64,000 nt of DNA from Urechis unicinctus. Taxonomy: Eukaryota > Annelida > Polychaeta > Xenopneusta > Urechidae. The notes under the pieces were generated by a model. It was not told the DNA's origin and did not search any database. It saw nothing but the letters and a program-made list of their open reading frames with translations. A program made the position numbers and the translations under genes. The DNA lies in the NCBI GenBank assembly GCA_034190875.2, contig CM067355.1, positions 38,054,848 through 38,118,847 on the forward strand. Reading direction: 5' to 3'. Shown here piece after piece: positions 47,353 to 61,800 of the stretch; positions within the stretch are counted from its first letter, which is position 1, and every line of letters begins with the position of its first letter.

Positions 47353-48672
47353 ATCAACTGGACAATATGACGACTGAAGGAAAGCTGCCTTTCAGCGAAT
47401 CAGAGTCGTTCTTTGAGCCAGATGCAGTTCTCTTGCGTTGCGACCCAGACAAGCACACCCATGACGCGTTCAGCAGGTTGAGCAGCAGTAAACAGCATGC
47501 TGACGAGGATGTTGTGTGCCAAGATGAATATTTTCAAGCTTACAAGATAGCCATTGGTGCACAATGTAGATATTTTAAACGACAAATGGAGCCATCTATT
47601 AACAACAGTGGGTTCGTCTCAAAGCTCACCGTCGACGCTGACCCACGGTACTAAGGAGATGCCTTCAGTTTATGTATACTTGCAAGACATAAGTTCACAG
47701 AGGTCAACTCAGTGATTTCACACAACTGGTTGAACGGCTTGACGTCAAACTGCTTGACCATTTGTGCACAGCGGAGGAGTTCGGAGATATAGAGCTGATC
47801 TGTATGATCCGAGTAACTGCTTGACTGATCAGAGTCTACTGCTTGTCTGATCCCAGAAACTGCTTGTGTGATCCCAGTGACTGCTGGTCTGATCCCAGTA
47901 ACTGCTTGTCTGATCCCAGTAAGTGCTTGTCTTAATTGTACACATGTAGAAACATATCTGATGACGCCTTGATCAAGAAAGCAGTCCTTGGCTCTGGGGA
48001 TCTTGATCAGATTGATTAGCCACCCAAGATTTACAAGTATATGCAATGAATATGTGAGAGACCATGGTCATTATGATAACCTGTCTGTATTGGCGCCAGA
48101 ACAGCAACTGACCACAGCGCCAGCTTGGGGAGATCATGACCTCGGCGTCAGCTTAGGGACAACATGACCTCAGCGTCAGCTAAGGGACAAAATGACCTCA
48201 ACGTCAGCTTAGGGACAACATGACGTCAGCGTCAGCTTAGGGAGATCATTACCTCAGCGTCAGCTTGGGGACAACATGACTTCAGCGTCAGATGAGGGAC
48301 AACATGACCTCGGCGTCAGCTTGGGGAGATCATGACCTCAGCGTCAGCTTGGGGACATGACCACAGCGTCTGCTTAGGCCAGTTAGGGACAACATGACCA
48401 CAGCGTCTGCTTAGGCCAGTTAGGGACAACATGACCACAGCGTCTGCTTAGGCCAGTAAGGGACAACATGACCACAGCGTCTGCTTGGGGACAATATGAC
48501 CTCAGCGAACGGCAGGAGTATTTACTAGGTCTCCTGGAAGAATGAGCATTGAGCAAGATGAGGCCGTGGATGGTGGAGACATTGAGCAGTCAGGCTGCTC
48601 TTCTGGACCTGTCACAATATCAGTCACGACTGGGAGAGGCTGTAACAGCAGCTCGGGAGGCAGACTAAGAGC
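47353..48672 (+). CDS. Unrecognised coding fragments, possibly three exons of one gene
   Basis: Three coding-looking plus-strand pieces lie in a row. The first, from a tttcag acceptor near 47352 to about 47645, has a mixed acidic/aromatic composition (ESFFEPDAVLLRCDPDKHTH, YFKRQMEPSINNSGF). The second, at about 47702-47812, has QLSDFTQLVERLDVKLLDHL and ends before GTAACT. The third, from about 48511, starts ERQEYLLGLLEE and stops, with a further helical frame behind it. Minisatellites fill the gap between the second and third. I do not recognise a family, and the phases do not all agree. It could be a host gene interrupted upstream by the Gypsy element, a decayed gene, or part of a mobile element. 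Confidence 0.3.
47815..47935. repeat. 21-bp minisatellite, about five copies
   Basis: Units of ctgatcccagtaactgcttg t with substitutions. Confidence 0.85.
48110..48500. repeat. 28-bp minisatellite, about 13 copies
   Basis: Units of gggacaacatgacctcagcg then tcagctta. A longer variant with taggccagttagggac appears in the last four copies. Confidence 0.85.
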
Positions 48673-48739
48673 CGTCCGCTCACATCCACCCCTACCTTCT
48701 CATCTTCCCCCTAGCTTAATGTTGCGATTGATTCAGTGA

Positions 48740-49880
48740 CGATAATATTAATCAGGTCCTACCCTCAGAGAAAGACATGCTTCTTACTTGCATTAAAGTA
48801 ATAATGTGAAAATGTGAGCATTTTACATGCTCATGTTCAATATGTTTTAAATAATCACCCACACACTTGTATGGGTTAGACTATGTGGGACATTTATCTA
48901 AAAGTTGCCATGTTAATTGGAAAAATAATCATGATAATTATTTATTGACAGCGATCAAAAAATCCTCTGTAAAGCAACATAACTTAGCATCCCCTTCCCT
49001 GCAGTCGTTAAATGATGATGGCAAGGCTACACGTGATTAATGGGATAACAGATTCTTATGCTGATAAGATTCAGCCTTATTAAGCTGAGGTTTAAGCAAA
49101 TCAGAGGCCAATTAGTGGACAACTATTGCTTACAGTTTATAACTTAAGCACTTATATATTTATACACACACAAAAGCAGCTGCCATGCCACCAACTACAG
49201 AAGTTAACATTGTTCAAGAAAATACAGCCAAAAATCCGAGAAGTGATTTATTTTAGTAATTACAGCTAGTCAGTCACAACGCCTTACATTCACAGCCACA
49301 CCAAGTTCATTAGGAGACGAGACGTCCCTCGAGCTGTTTGTTAAATGCACAACTGGTTGCTTGCCAACACTGTGGAGATCCCTACAAACACAACTGGTAA
49401 CTATGACAACTATCGTACATGGTTATAATAGCAATATTTGCTACAAACCATGAACAATTTTAAGAGGGTTTCCAAAAACCCCAAAAATTATCAGTTTTGT
49501 TTCGAACTAACAGACAAATATTGACATGGAAATATTTCACGAACATACACATTTAGGACAAACAATTCACAAAGCACAGCTGCCATTGACAGGACAACAG
49601 AAATAATTCACAGGGAGGAAATCAACAATAACTTAAAATAAAAACATACAAATCTTAAATATGCCATCTCTTTTAAAAACAAACACCTCTTAATATTCAT
49701 TAAAACTTCCGGGGGGTATTCCAATGAATTAATCTGTAGCTCCTTCATGAAGGAAAATGTCTGAAAAATGTTTTCTTCTCCATTTACATTGGTTTTGTCA
49801 AGAACATTTTGCCTTTGCCAAACTCGAGATATCATCTGTGATAATTTGCTGCCAGATCTGTTTAATATGAACTGAGTTGA
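48740..49880. other. 3' flank and probable 3' UTR of TOP2
   Basis: AT-rich sequence downstream of the minus-strand TOP2 stop. TTTATT on the plus strand near 49245 and near 48940 could serve as AATAAA on the minus strand; neither can be chosen without transcripts. Confidence 0.4.
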
Positions 49881-49882
49881 GC

Positions 49883-52800
49883 TCAGAATAGGTCATCATC
49901 ATCATTATCTTCTTCATCAAAGTTGTACTTGACGGTTTTACGCGCTCTGCCCCCTCCGCGGGCTGGGGCTCTAGAAGGAATGTCCTCGTCTTCAAGATCG
50001 TAATCCTCGTCACTGCTGACAGTCTTCTTCTGAAAACGAAACAACCACTCACTAGTACAACTGTTACACTATCCAACTGAACTGTACATTCATAGGGGAA
50101 GAAATGACACGTACATAAATATAAGCCCTTATTGATCCAATACTTAACAGCGCCTTCTGGTGTCACGTCTCCCTGGCAATGAGGGGTTGTCTCATAGCAC
50201 AGGACTCTTTTCAAACAATTGTTGTCATTGCTTGGTGTCAGTGTAAGCTGAATATAGATGTTCATCATTAATGCTCTATATGTGCCTGCCTTATAACCCA
50301 AGTGGTGCTAAGCATCCATAAAGGTCCCCTTATCAAAGTCAAATAAATAATCCTAGGTCCATGATCTGATTTAATAAACAATCATACGTCCCTTTTCCAA
50401 GTCAAATAAATAATCCTAGGTCCCTGACCTGATTAAATATACAATCATACATCCCTTTTCCAAGTCAAATAAATAATCCTAGGTCCCTGACCTGATTAAA
50501 TATACAATCATACATCCCTTTTCCAAGTCAAATAAATAATCCTAGGTCCCTGACCTGATTAAATAAACAATCAAAGGTCCCCTGATCTGGTTGAATAACC
50601 TCATCAATATATAGGACCACCACCAGCACCCCTAGGACAGCCCTACACATACAAATCACGCTTCCACCAGACACCAATTCACACCAGAAGACAGCACCAG
50701 TAGCTCTCGAGGAGGCTGACAATGAGCAAATGACCTCCATTTCACTGCACCAGTAGCTCTCGAGAAGGCTGCCATTGAGCAAGTGACCTCCATTTCACCA
50801 CAATGATATCAACACAGCTAATTTCCAATCAAGGCATGCCTACCTTGCTTTTTGACTTGGCAGGTGCTATGTTAAACTCGTCCTCTGACACATCAGAATC
50901 AAAGGCAGCCTTGGCTTTCTTCTTGGGGGCTGGTTTCTTTGTCACCCGCTGCTTCTTGGGCTTAGAGACGACCTCATCTTCTGACAAGTCGTCCGAGTCT
51001 GAGTCAAACGTCTTGGGCTTACGTTTCGCTACGGTTGCTTTCTTGGCTGGCTTCTCTGCTGGCTCTGAAGAGAAAGGAAGGAAATAAAGATGTTACCAAT
51101 GTCAGTCCACAGAAAATGTTCGAATGAGAGGGTGCAATCATGTAATGACACACTAAAACAAGAGAGCTTAGCCGCATCAATAGTGATAAACCCTCATCAT
51201 ATATAACACAAGGTTACAAGCAGCCTAACACTAGTGATATTTGACTTGAATGCCAACAAATGACTCGTCAGTCACGCTCTCTGTAATCAGGGAATCCATG
51301 TAATCATCGTAAAACCATCATCAGTGTCATGTGACCTACAATAACCATGGTTATATAAATGAATGGCAACAGCAACCTTCCTATTATTACAAACTTTGGT
51401 TTTAAAAAAGGGGGATCCATGGGTGTTAGGTGAGAACTTAGCAATACATGCACTCAAACAATGTCGCATTTTTACATGGAAAAACCAAATGAACAAAATG
51501 CTAAATAAATAAGGAATGAAGAGTGGTGCAACCCAACCCTGGTGAGATATTAGTCATGTGATCTAACCGACCACATGACCAGGTCATGCGACCAGGTAAG
51601 TGAGTACATTATATGGCTACCAGAGGGCGCAGCAGCAGCAGCGGGCCAGATATCATCACCATCCTCACTGTCTGTATCCAGTACGGCTGCCGCTCTCTTG
51701 GCCGTACTAGCACCAGCAGGCTTCTTCATGGCAGTGTTAGAGCGGGCTGAGCTTTTGCTGAGGGCAGATAGTAGTGTGGGCTGCTTTGAGTCCACAGCGA
51801 GGGCTAGGGGTTGGGGTGGAGCAGAAAGAGTATTTTATGGCCAGATGGTTTACTGGGAGCTTGTCATGAATACAGGGAATAAGGTGACATTGAGTGGAGA
51901 CATCAGAGGAAGGTCTAACTAACAACGACAGACCATGAACACACAGACATTAATTCCCATCCACAACAGCTCCATTAATAGAAAATGACCACGCCATAGG
52001 TCAGACAGACCTGTCAATCAACCCAACCCCGCCTCCCTCCCTGACACAAGAGACAATCCTACAAGTGGACCGACCCCGCCTCCCACCACAAACCGACCTG
52101 TCTGACCACCCCTCCCACCACGGACCGACCTGTCTGACCCCGCCTCCCACCACGGACCGACCTGTCTGACCCCGCCTCCCACCACGGACAGACCTGTCTG
52201 ACCACGACTCCCACCACGGACAGACCTGTCTGACCCCGCCTCCCACCACGACAGACCTGTCTGACCCCGCTCCCATCACGGACAGACCTGTCTGACCCCG
52301 CCTCCCACAACAGACAAAAACTAGATACATACCTTTCTTTTTCTTTGGGGCCGCCTCTGCTTTCTTGGCAGGTGGTTTTTCTTGGGTGGCTCTTTCTTCT
52401 GGGCGAGTGTGAGAGGGGGTGGGGGGTTACTAGGTGGTGCAGGGTAGCTGTCATCGTCATCATCGCTGTTTATCACTGTTACACATAGTCAGTAGTGTAG
52501 ACAGACGCCAGGGAGAACTCGCACCAAATCAGGTATAACATCCTACCACTACACAGCAACCTGCCACATTTTCACCTTATCATCATAAGAGGACAAGAGC
52601 AGATACATTAATCTACTCTCATAATTCAACCAACTTAAGGCTTCTTCCTGACACAATACATACATAAGAGCTATAACAGCCCTCAGTCGGTAAAATATGT
52701 TCCCATCAATCTGCCTCATCAGAGAACATCAGCTGGCCTAAATATGTTCCCCATCAATCTGCCTCATCAGTGAACATCAGCTGGCCTCAATTCCCCATCA

Positions 52801-55800
52801 ATCTGCCTCATCAGTGAACATCAGTTGGCCTCAATATGTTCCTCATCAATCTGCCTCATCAGTGAACATCAGCTGGCCCCAATTCCTCATCAATCTGCCT
52901 CATCAGTGAACATCAGCTGGCCCCAATTCCTCATCAATCTGCCTCATCAGAGAACATCAGCTGGCCTCAATATGTTCCCCATCAATCTGCCTCATCAGTG
53001 AACATCAGCTGGCCCCAATTCCTCATCAATCTGCCTCATCAGTGAACATCAGCTGGCCTCAATATGTTCCCCATCAATCTGCCTCATCAGTGAACATCAG
53101 CTGGCCTCAATATGTTCCCCATCAATCTGCCTCATCAGTGAACATCAGCTGGCCTCAATAATGACACCGGCTTGACTGACCAGGTAGCCTGGTTATCAGA
53201 TGGGCTGTATTTCCTCACCTGCTACAGGCTCCACTGTGTTCTGTGTGGACGCTTCCTCCTCCATCCCATCCAGGTCTCCGGAGCTTCCAAAAACAGCGCT
53301 GAACACACAGACGGGTCAACATACTGTCATAACAGTGGGCTGTTATAGTATGTGGCAAATGCTACACGAAAAGACGAGGCAGCCATACTCAAGTGATACA
53401 GATGGCAGACATACAACTTGCCATGGCAGCCATGTAAGATGACACGAAAGACGAAAGCCGTATAAAATGACACCAAGGCCATATTAAAGTCTTACTTGTC
53501 TCGCTCCTCCTTACTGGGCTCGACTGATTTGCCAGCTACACCAAAGTCACTGTCAGATGAGAAGCCCTCAGATTTGTTATCCTCCTCGTCATCAAATTTG
53601 TACTGGACTTTTGCTGCTGTAAAATAAAAGAGGATATCAGCTAATATCAGGAAAGTCACATTATCTTAACGACCCCACTGAGACAATGCATCGACTAAGC
53701 TAGGACGCTTAATACGTCCCAACAAGCCAACATACCAACGTTCCTACGTCCCAACAAAACAACATACCAGCGTTCCTACGGGGAACGTGAGCGCGCTGCA
53801 CCACATCCGGATCGAAGCTATTATCCAGATCCTCATCGGAGCCACTGAAGTCTTCTATTTCCTCTTCCTCGTCCGACCAGGGGTTGCCTTTCTTCCTCTT
53901 CTTAGGGCTGCCTCGAGGACTTCCTGACGGCTTCTTCTCCCTGGGTTTCTTCGGCTTCACCGGCTTTACATCTGGTTTGCTTTCCGCTAAAGAACACAGA
54001 GGGAAAAATCACATCAAATACATTGTGTATTTGACAATATGAATGTTAAGTATGAAGAAACAATTGTAGCAAAACTCCAAGTGAAAAATAATAAGGAGCA
54101 ATAGGACACTGCTATAAAACACGGTGTCATCATGTCACCAAAGACTAGAATTTCAAGCGATTGACGGCCGAGGTATCCAAACAGTTAACTAGGCTCTTAA
54201 CTAGTCAACTTGTTAATAAAGCAAGGAAGCCCGACAGAGATGTTGGCTGTTAAGTGGTCATCAGCAGATTCTACCAGTGCAAGTGTATGCACACAGGAGG
54301 ATTAGCACATTCTAATCGAAAGTAATGATTATCTGTAAGCAGTTAACTGGAACATAACATTTGAACAAATCACAATGGGAAGGTGGCAAGGATATGGCTG
54401 TGCTCTGCAGTAAATCTCATCTAAGACAGTAGTGTACCAAGGCATGGATTATCTTTATTAATATCAGTTATATGGCATGGAGCCAAGTATGCACAAGTCT
54501 AGTCATTTGAAATAAACCTGGCTTCGAATGTAAGCGCCATTCAGCCAGAGTGGTGAATTAATGTATGGCTAGATTGATGGGAGGGATGAGAGAAGAACTC
54601 ATTGGAGCACCTGCTCATTACTGGGTCAGTTGACGAGGTCAGCCTACACCTGACACACCTGAGCAGGTGTTCCAGTCCTCTCACAACTCACCTACTGATT
54701 AAAGAACACATAGCCAGTAGGCAGCCATTGAACAGGAAGACACCAACTCACCTACTGATTAAAGAACACCTGGCCAGTAGGCAGCCATTGAACAGGAAGA
54801 CACCAAGTAAGGTGAAACAGTTAATATGAGCTTACTGTGAAACACTACCAACCATTAGCCCAGACATCAGTGAAGTAACCTAGAGAGAAGAGCAAGCAGT
54901 GAGCATAGAGAGACAGCTACATGTATAGGAGGAGGAGGAGAGGCTACGGAGGTAGTGAGGGGACTTACTCTTCACCGACCCGATCCTCTCAGCCAGTGAC
55001 TTGGGTTCCTGGCTGTCATCGTTCAACTCGGCATCAAAGTTCAACTCTTTCTTCTCCTGTGAACACCACACAACAGACAGGATATAGAAAACGTGACCTC
55101 TCACAATAATAAGTGGGATTACACACCCACCCACACTTATCTATAGACAAGAGAGAAAGCTTGTAGCATGCAGGGCATGTCCACTTACTGCCAGCTTGCG
55201 TTTGCGAGCTACTGCTGTGGCCACCTTGGCTTTCAAAGCATCGTCCACGCGAGGCGCCACCCTCATCCCATGAGGCGATGGCTTCGTTTCAATCTCTTTG
55301 TTGACCTTAGTCACACGACCTTTAGCCCCAGCTTTCATTGGCTGCTTCACTTGACCTCGATCATCCTCCTTTTCTTTCTTTTCCAATTTCTAAGAACCAA
55401 CCAAACATTTATTCCGTTAACTTTGAACGATATACAGAAGAATACAGCTATACCAAGCAACAACTTCTAACACCGAATACTATCTGACCTCTAGCTCCTC
55501 CAGGAATAGACGAAGGTCATCTTTCCAGAGGTCCTTGGGCATCTTCTTCTTGAGTTGGTAAAGTTCTTCAGCCTTGGCATCTCTCTGAGGAACAGGGTCA
55601 GGTCATGATACAGGGTTAAAGGTCATTGTCCGGACCATAGGTCATTTCAAGATGAAATACAGAAAGCAAGGCCAGCTAAGCTTCAATATAACCCAACCTA
55701 ACCCACAAGCCACCATACACACATGGTGTATCATTTACACCACTTATCATTTGACCTACATTCCTGACTAGTTCCTCCTTTTTCTCCTTGGTGAGGTTCC

Positions 55801-58800
55801 ACAGTGGCATGCTCAGCAGGTAGTTATAGTCAGGACCTCCCTGGGATGCCTCTTCTTGCTCCTCTGTGTCACCAAGGTCCTCCAGCGCCTAGCAACAGAG
55901 GCACATATAATATTAAGCCATGCTCTTTCTTTCCATTTAAAAGGTCAAGTGAGTACAGGGGTACCAGCCTGGAGTGACAAAGGGCCCCTTTCAATATCAT
56001 ACAGTCAAGAGTTAAACTTGTCATCCATAACGTAACTGACACATAAACAGACCTCAAGTTTGTCCTGGGCTATTTTCCATGACTTGACCGGGTCAGACTC
56101 GTAACCACGGCGAACCAACATCTGTATCAGTTCTTTCTTCGGCTTGTTTTCTAACAACACAGATGCAAAGCTAAAGATAGGGTAAAAGTGACAAAAAAAG
56201 GTGACAAAGCTATATTAGCAGAGCCTAAATTGGCCATGGTGTAGTAGTGAGTGTGTGATATAGACACAAGCATATCCATCATGGAAGAACCAATCTGTGT
56301 AGACTGACCAATGACCACAACGCCGTCGATCTTCTCGCAGATGAATCTGGCGATATTGTCCATCTTACACGACTCGGCGGCCAGCATCCCCTCCAGGTAT
56401 GCCTTACGTCGCTTGTACAGGTCCAGACGCATCGTGTAGAACTCACGCAGAATCTGATCTACGTTGTCATAGCGACGGATGCAGCCAGCAGCATCAAACA
56501 ACACCTGGATGGACACACATCAATTCTGACCAGTAAGAGCAGCTGAATCATTTGTCACCATACTGCCACACGGAGACGAATACACAACACACGGACATCA
56601 ATTGATCCAGAACGAAGGGCATTGTGGACTGACCATGGAGGCGGTAGAGAGAGTAGTCTGGAGCTTGAAGACTTTGTGGAGCCCCTGAGCCTCAGCTTGT
56701 CTCAGCTTCTCTGACGACATCGTCACCACAAACTTCACTGTCGTGTCCGTGTGGTACTCCTTGTAGTCCCTGGCAACACAAACATCTCAATGGTTACCAA
56801 AACAACAAACAAGAATGAACACCATCATATCAAAGTGAACGACCAATGGACTACAAACATTGCGGTTACAACCAGGTCAATCTTTATTTAACCTGGCACT
56901 TGTGTTTTACAGACACCTGCATATATAAGACACCTGTTCATAACAAACACCTGCCTAGAAAGATTATAACAGCAAGCCCAAAGAGCAGCCGCTGCCTTTA
57001 AGCCCATTATTCTGTGATTCTTCTCATATCTTAAAGAGACTGTTCAGCCCCATGTAAGGCAATCAGGGATCATTACGTTATTACATTACTACGATTAACG
57101 CAGACGTAAGTAATAACATCTTCTTATTTGTGCCGCAAAGTTTACATTATGGAAATTATGTTGATAAGTTTTTAACATTATTATTTGACTGGAAATATTC
57201 ATGATCTACTGTGGAAATCTGTTTTATTCAGTTATGTCGTTCCATCGATAACGATGCCTCCCTAAAACCATTAACCACAAGAATGTTAGCTGTAAATCAT
57301 AACGTGCTCTGAATTTAACTCGCTATCGATGTGTATTCTTCCGCTTCAGTAACATAATGTAGATTTCATAAAATCTTCAAAGAGACTGTTCAGCCCCATA
57401 TTTGGAACGAGGTTGCCTAGCAAGCTGCTTGGCAACCGCACCTTGGAAACCAAAAATGTTAAGTTTTCAGACTTTCAGTCGCTACGCGGTGCTGTGGTCT
57501 CAGAAAAAAGATCCTGTACTTCGGCTGTTGCCATTTATGTTGTCGGACATTATCCTTCCTGCTTGTCGGTCTAATGTGTGCACAATTATGCCCACAACTT
57601 GAATGAGTGAAGATTTTATACAAACTTAACAACATAATTTCCATCATGTAAACTCTGTGGCACAACATAGATGTCATTACTTACATATGCGTTAATGAAG
57701 GCGTAGGGGTGCCGCGACGCTTAATGGCCCTGCGGAGAACCCTGATCCCTGATTGCCTTATATGCGGCTGAACAGTTTCTTTAACAATGATGACGAGTTC
57801 AGAAGAAACACTTGTGAGAGAGAAAATTTCCCCCAAATCCCAACAGCCTTAGACAGGGTTATACTTGGCTATCACTGCAAAATGTCAGGTGCGAAAAGGT
57901 GAACTGATTCCTGACTCTGGCTGACACTAAAGCTGTAACCCCATCAAGGTGGATCTCTACCGCAGCATGTTGGTTATTAACTCTGTATGAAGTGAGACGT
58001 ACGTGATGTAGGCTGGGGTCTTGTCGGTGCCCTGCAGCATGGGCTCCAACACGTTCTCCTTATAGCTCTGGGTCCACGTGCGGATGGGCAGCTCAGATAT
58101 CTCAATGCGGTTGTCATCCAAGATGGCTACCTCACCATACACCACATAGCGGTTGTCCTCCAAGGCGTCGATTGTGCCCTTAAAGTTCTTGAACCTGGGA
58201 AGCTGTGGAAGAAAACTTGTCATTTGAGGGCTGGTATATTATGAGCCGATGGGTGGAGGTATTCATTCCTTCTCAAACTTAACCACTTCTATATCTAATT
58301 TTGCCATCACTATATGTCAGAAACATACACTCAATCAATACTACACAATAAATGGTATGAGTTTTATTGTTAGTGTTTCCATCAATTTACTGTGTTGAAC
58401 TCCAGTTTCATCAACATAAATGGATATACTCGAGATTGAGGTAGTGCTAGGGTGAGGCAATCGAAGGTATAAGTCCCATAAAGCCGTGGAGGAGCATCTG
58501 ATGGTGATAATAAGAGGACCTCACCATGACCTGTGGCTCCTCATCGTCCATGAGGCGGTGGATATTGGCACAGATCTCCCTCACATCGTAGTTATGTATG
58601 CGGGTACTCCAGCCCGTCCCGATGCCCTCCGCTCCGTTCACGAGGACGGTGGGGATGATGGGACTGTACCACTCGGGCTCGATACGCAGGTTGTCGTCGT
58701 AGAGCGCCTTGAGCAGGGGATCGTCGTTGACGTTGAAGAGGTGGCGAGCCAGAGTGCTGTATTGACACAGGGGGTTACAGAGAGGTCGACATCGTAAACT

Positions 58801-61800
58801 GACACTGATGAACAAACTGGCAGGACTAGAATACCATAATGCAGGTGTATCAGATAAGGAGACATTAGTAAACAAGGCAGTAACAGGTGTCCTGGGACAG
58901 CTGTATATAAACGAGGCAGTAACAGGTATCCTGGGACAGCTGTATATAAAGCCAAGACAAGACGTGAGATGCCCGAGTTCACTCCCCCTGTAGCTTGGCT
59001 TTGGGCTCCCAGCCCAGACCAGCTGACCTTGACAATAAGTACTAACGTCAAGCTTAACTATTAAGTTATACATGCACCTCCAACGTCACTCACCTGAGAC
59101 AGGTGAAGATGTATCTGGGGCTTGCAGCATCCTTGCCGCCATGGAGACGTGTACCAAACTGACCAATGGGCTGGAGGAGATTGATGTTGTTGGAGCCGAC
59201 AAAGTTCTGAGCCAGTGTGATGATGGTGCCCATCAGAGATTGCTACAGTACACATATACAGTGTGATGATGGTGCCCATCAGAGATTGCTACAGTACACA
59301 TATACAGTGTGATGATGGTGCCCATCAGAGATTGCTACAGTACATATACAGTGTGATGATGGTGCCCATCAGAGATTGCTACAGTACACATATAGTGTGA
59401 TGATGGTGCCCATCAGAGATTGCTACAGTACACATAAACAGTGTGATGAAGGATTATCAACAACACATGGAGGAAGATATCTCTAGAATTGATTACCATG
59501 TCATGACTACTGTAACCTGACTAATTACCACCAAGTGGAACATATATACAGTGTGATGATGGTGCCCATCTGAAGAAAATTCTGAGCTTAAACCAACTCA
59601 TGTAATTTGTGGATTATCATCGATAATGTTGAGGTATATATCTTTATGATTGCGGATCACATGGCTACAGTACCATGACTGAACAGAGATCCACAGAGAT
59701 CAGAGCCAGGATCACAGTGGTGTGATGGGTGCCATGACTGAACCATCCACAGAGATACAGAGCCAGGATCACATGGCGGATTGCTACATGACTGAACCAT
59801 CCACAACGAGATCAGAGCCAGGATCACACTAATGGCAGAAGAAGATTCTGAGCTTACCATCCACATCGAGAGGTCATAGCCTTTAGGATCACATGGCGGC
59901 CATGACTGAACCATCCACAGAGATCAGAGCCAGGATCACATGGCAGCCATGACTGAACCATCCACAGAGATCAGAGCCAGGATCACATGGCAGCCATGAC
60001 TGAACCATCCACAGAGATCAGAGCCAGGATCACATGGCGGCCATGACTGAACCATCCACAGAGATAAGAGTCAGGATCACATGGAGGAGGCAGAATGACC
60101 AGGAGAGTTAGTCCGTGATGCATTATACTCTCACTACCAAAGCATCAGGAGAGGTAGTCTGTGATGCATTATTCTCTCACTACCAATGCATCAATTAAAC
60201 CAAGCGTAAACCTATGACATGGACAGTGATAGAGCTGCTTATCACACCGAGATGCATATAGCTTGTGCTGTATAACATGAATTGTTAGAAACGTGAGCAT
60301 ACTGACCTCGCCGTGATGGTAGGCTGACAACTCGGCCACAGAACCAGCCAACTGTGCCACCTTCAGTTCCTTCACCAGGTTCCTCTTGAAGCATGTGAAC
60401 AGCACCTTCCTCTGACCGGGCTTCAGACCTGTCTCATCCATACACAGCAGCGTGGTCACAATGAGATGGATAGGAATGGTTATATATCAGAAACATGGGT
60501 GTCAGTTTGTTACAATGTGACCAATCTGATGTAGGTGTAACCACTGATTGGGTAGACCTGTAATGATGACTGACACCTGTATGTAACAGGTAGACCTGTA
60601 ATGATGACTGACACCTGTATGTAACAGGTAGACCTGTAATGATGACTGACACCTGTATGTAACAGGTAGACCTGTAATGACTGACTATGTACAGGTAGAC
60701 CTGATGACTGACACCTGTATGTAACAGGTAGACCTGTAATGATGACTGACACCTGTATGTAACAGGTAGACCTGTAATGACGACTGACACCTGTATGTAA
60801 CAGGTAGTCCTGTAATGATGACTGACACCTGTATGTAACAGGTAGACCTGTAATGATGACTGACACCTGTATGAAGTGTCCATTAGAGACCATTACATAC
60901 ACACAGCCATAACAACCACCCCACATCCAATATGATTTATGTGACAGGCAGTCATAAGAAAACACGCAATAAGGTGAGTGAGGCATGCTGTGACGAGATA
61001 GGGAGCGTTAGGAGGCACTGACCGTTTTACGAAGGAGGGAATGGACCTCTCATAGGGAGTGTTTAGGAGGCACTGACTGTTAATGAGGGAGGGAATGGAC
61101 CTCTCATAGGGAGTGTTTAGGAGGCACTGACCGTTAACGAGGGAGGGAATGGACCTCTCTTAGAAAGGTTCAGGAGGCACTGACCATCAATGAGGTAGGG
61201 AATGGACCTCTTATAGGGAGCGTTAGGAGGCACTGACCGTCAACGAGGGAGGGAATGGACCTCTTATAGGGAGGTTTAGGAGGCACTGACCATCAATAAG
61301 AGAGGGAATGGACCTCTTATAGGGAGGTTTAGGAGGCACTGACCGTCAACGAGGGAGGGAATGGACCTCTCGTTGTCCATGTTACTGAAGAGGATGAGTT
61401 CGCGGTTGACAAACTCATTGTAGGTGATCTGTCTCGTATTCTTCCCATAGAGATAGAGCTGAACACAGACAGATAGTGGTCACCGCTGAACAACCTGGAG
61501 TCGGTATTGGAATTCACACAATGGCTTCAAGCAACAGTTTATGCCCGTTATGACAAAATGCCCGCAGTAATGGATTGAAAACAAAATGAAACACAAGGGT
61601 TTAAAAGAGGTTATTAACTCCATAAACATAATGGAAAGCAATGATTTGGTAGACCTCTAAATATGACTAACATCTCTATTTGACAGCTCCACTCAGCCAA
61701 CCTTGATCACCAGTCAGGTCTATCCGACAATGGATAGCATACGTTTAAGGAGAAATGAGAACACCTGAGCTCAGGTTGATTAAAGGGAATACCTGAGCTC

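Noticed and set aside
60434..60986. Tyr-Arg-Cys-Gln repeat proteins on the minus strand
   Set aside because: These are translations of an intronic 38-bp minisatellite lying between two verified TOP2 exons.
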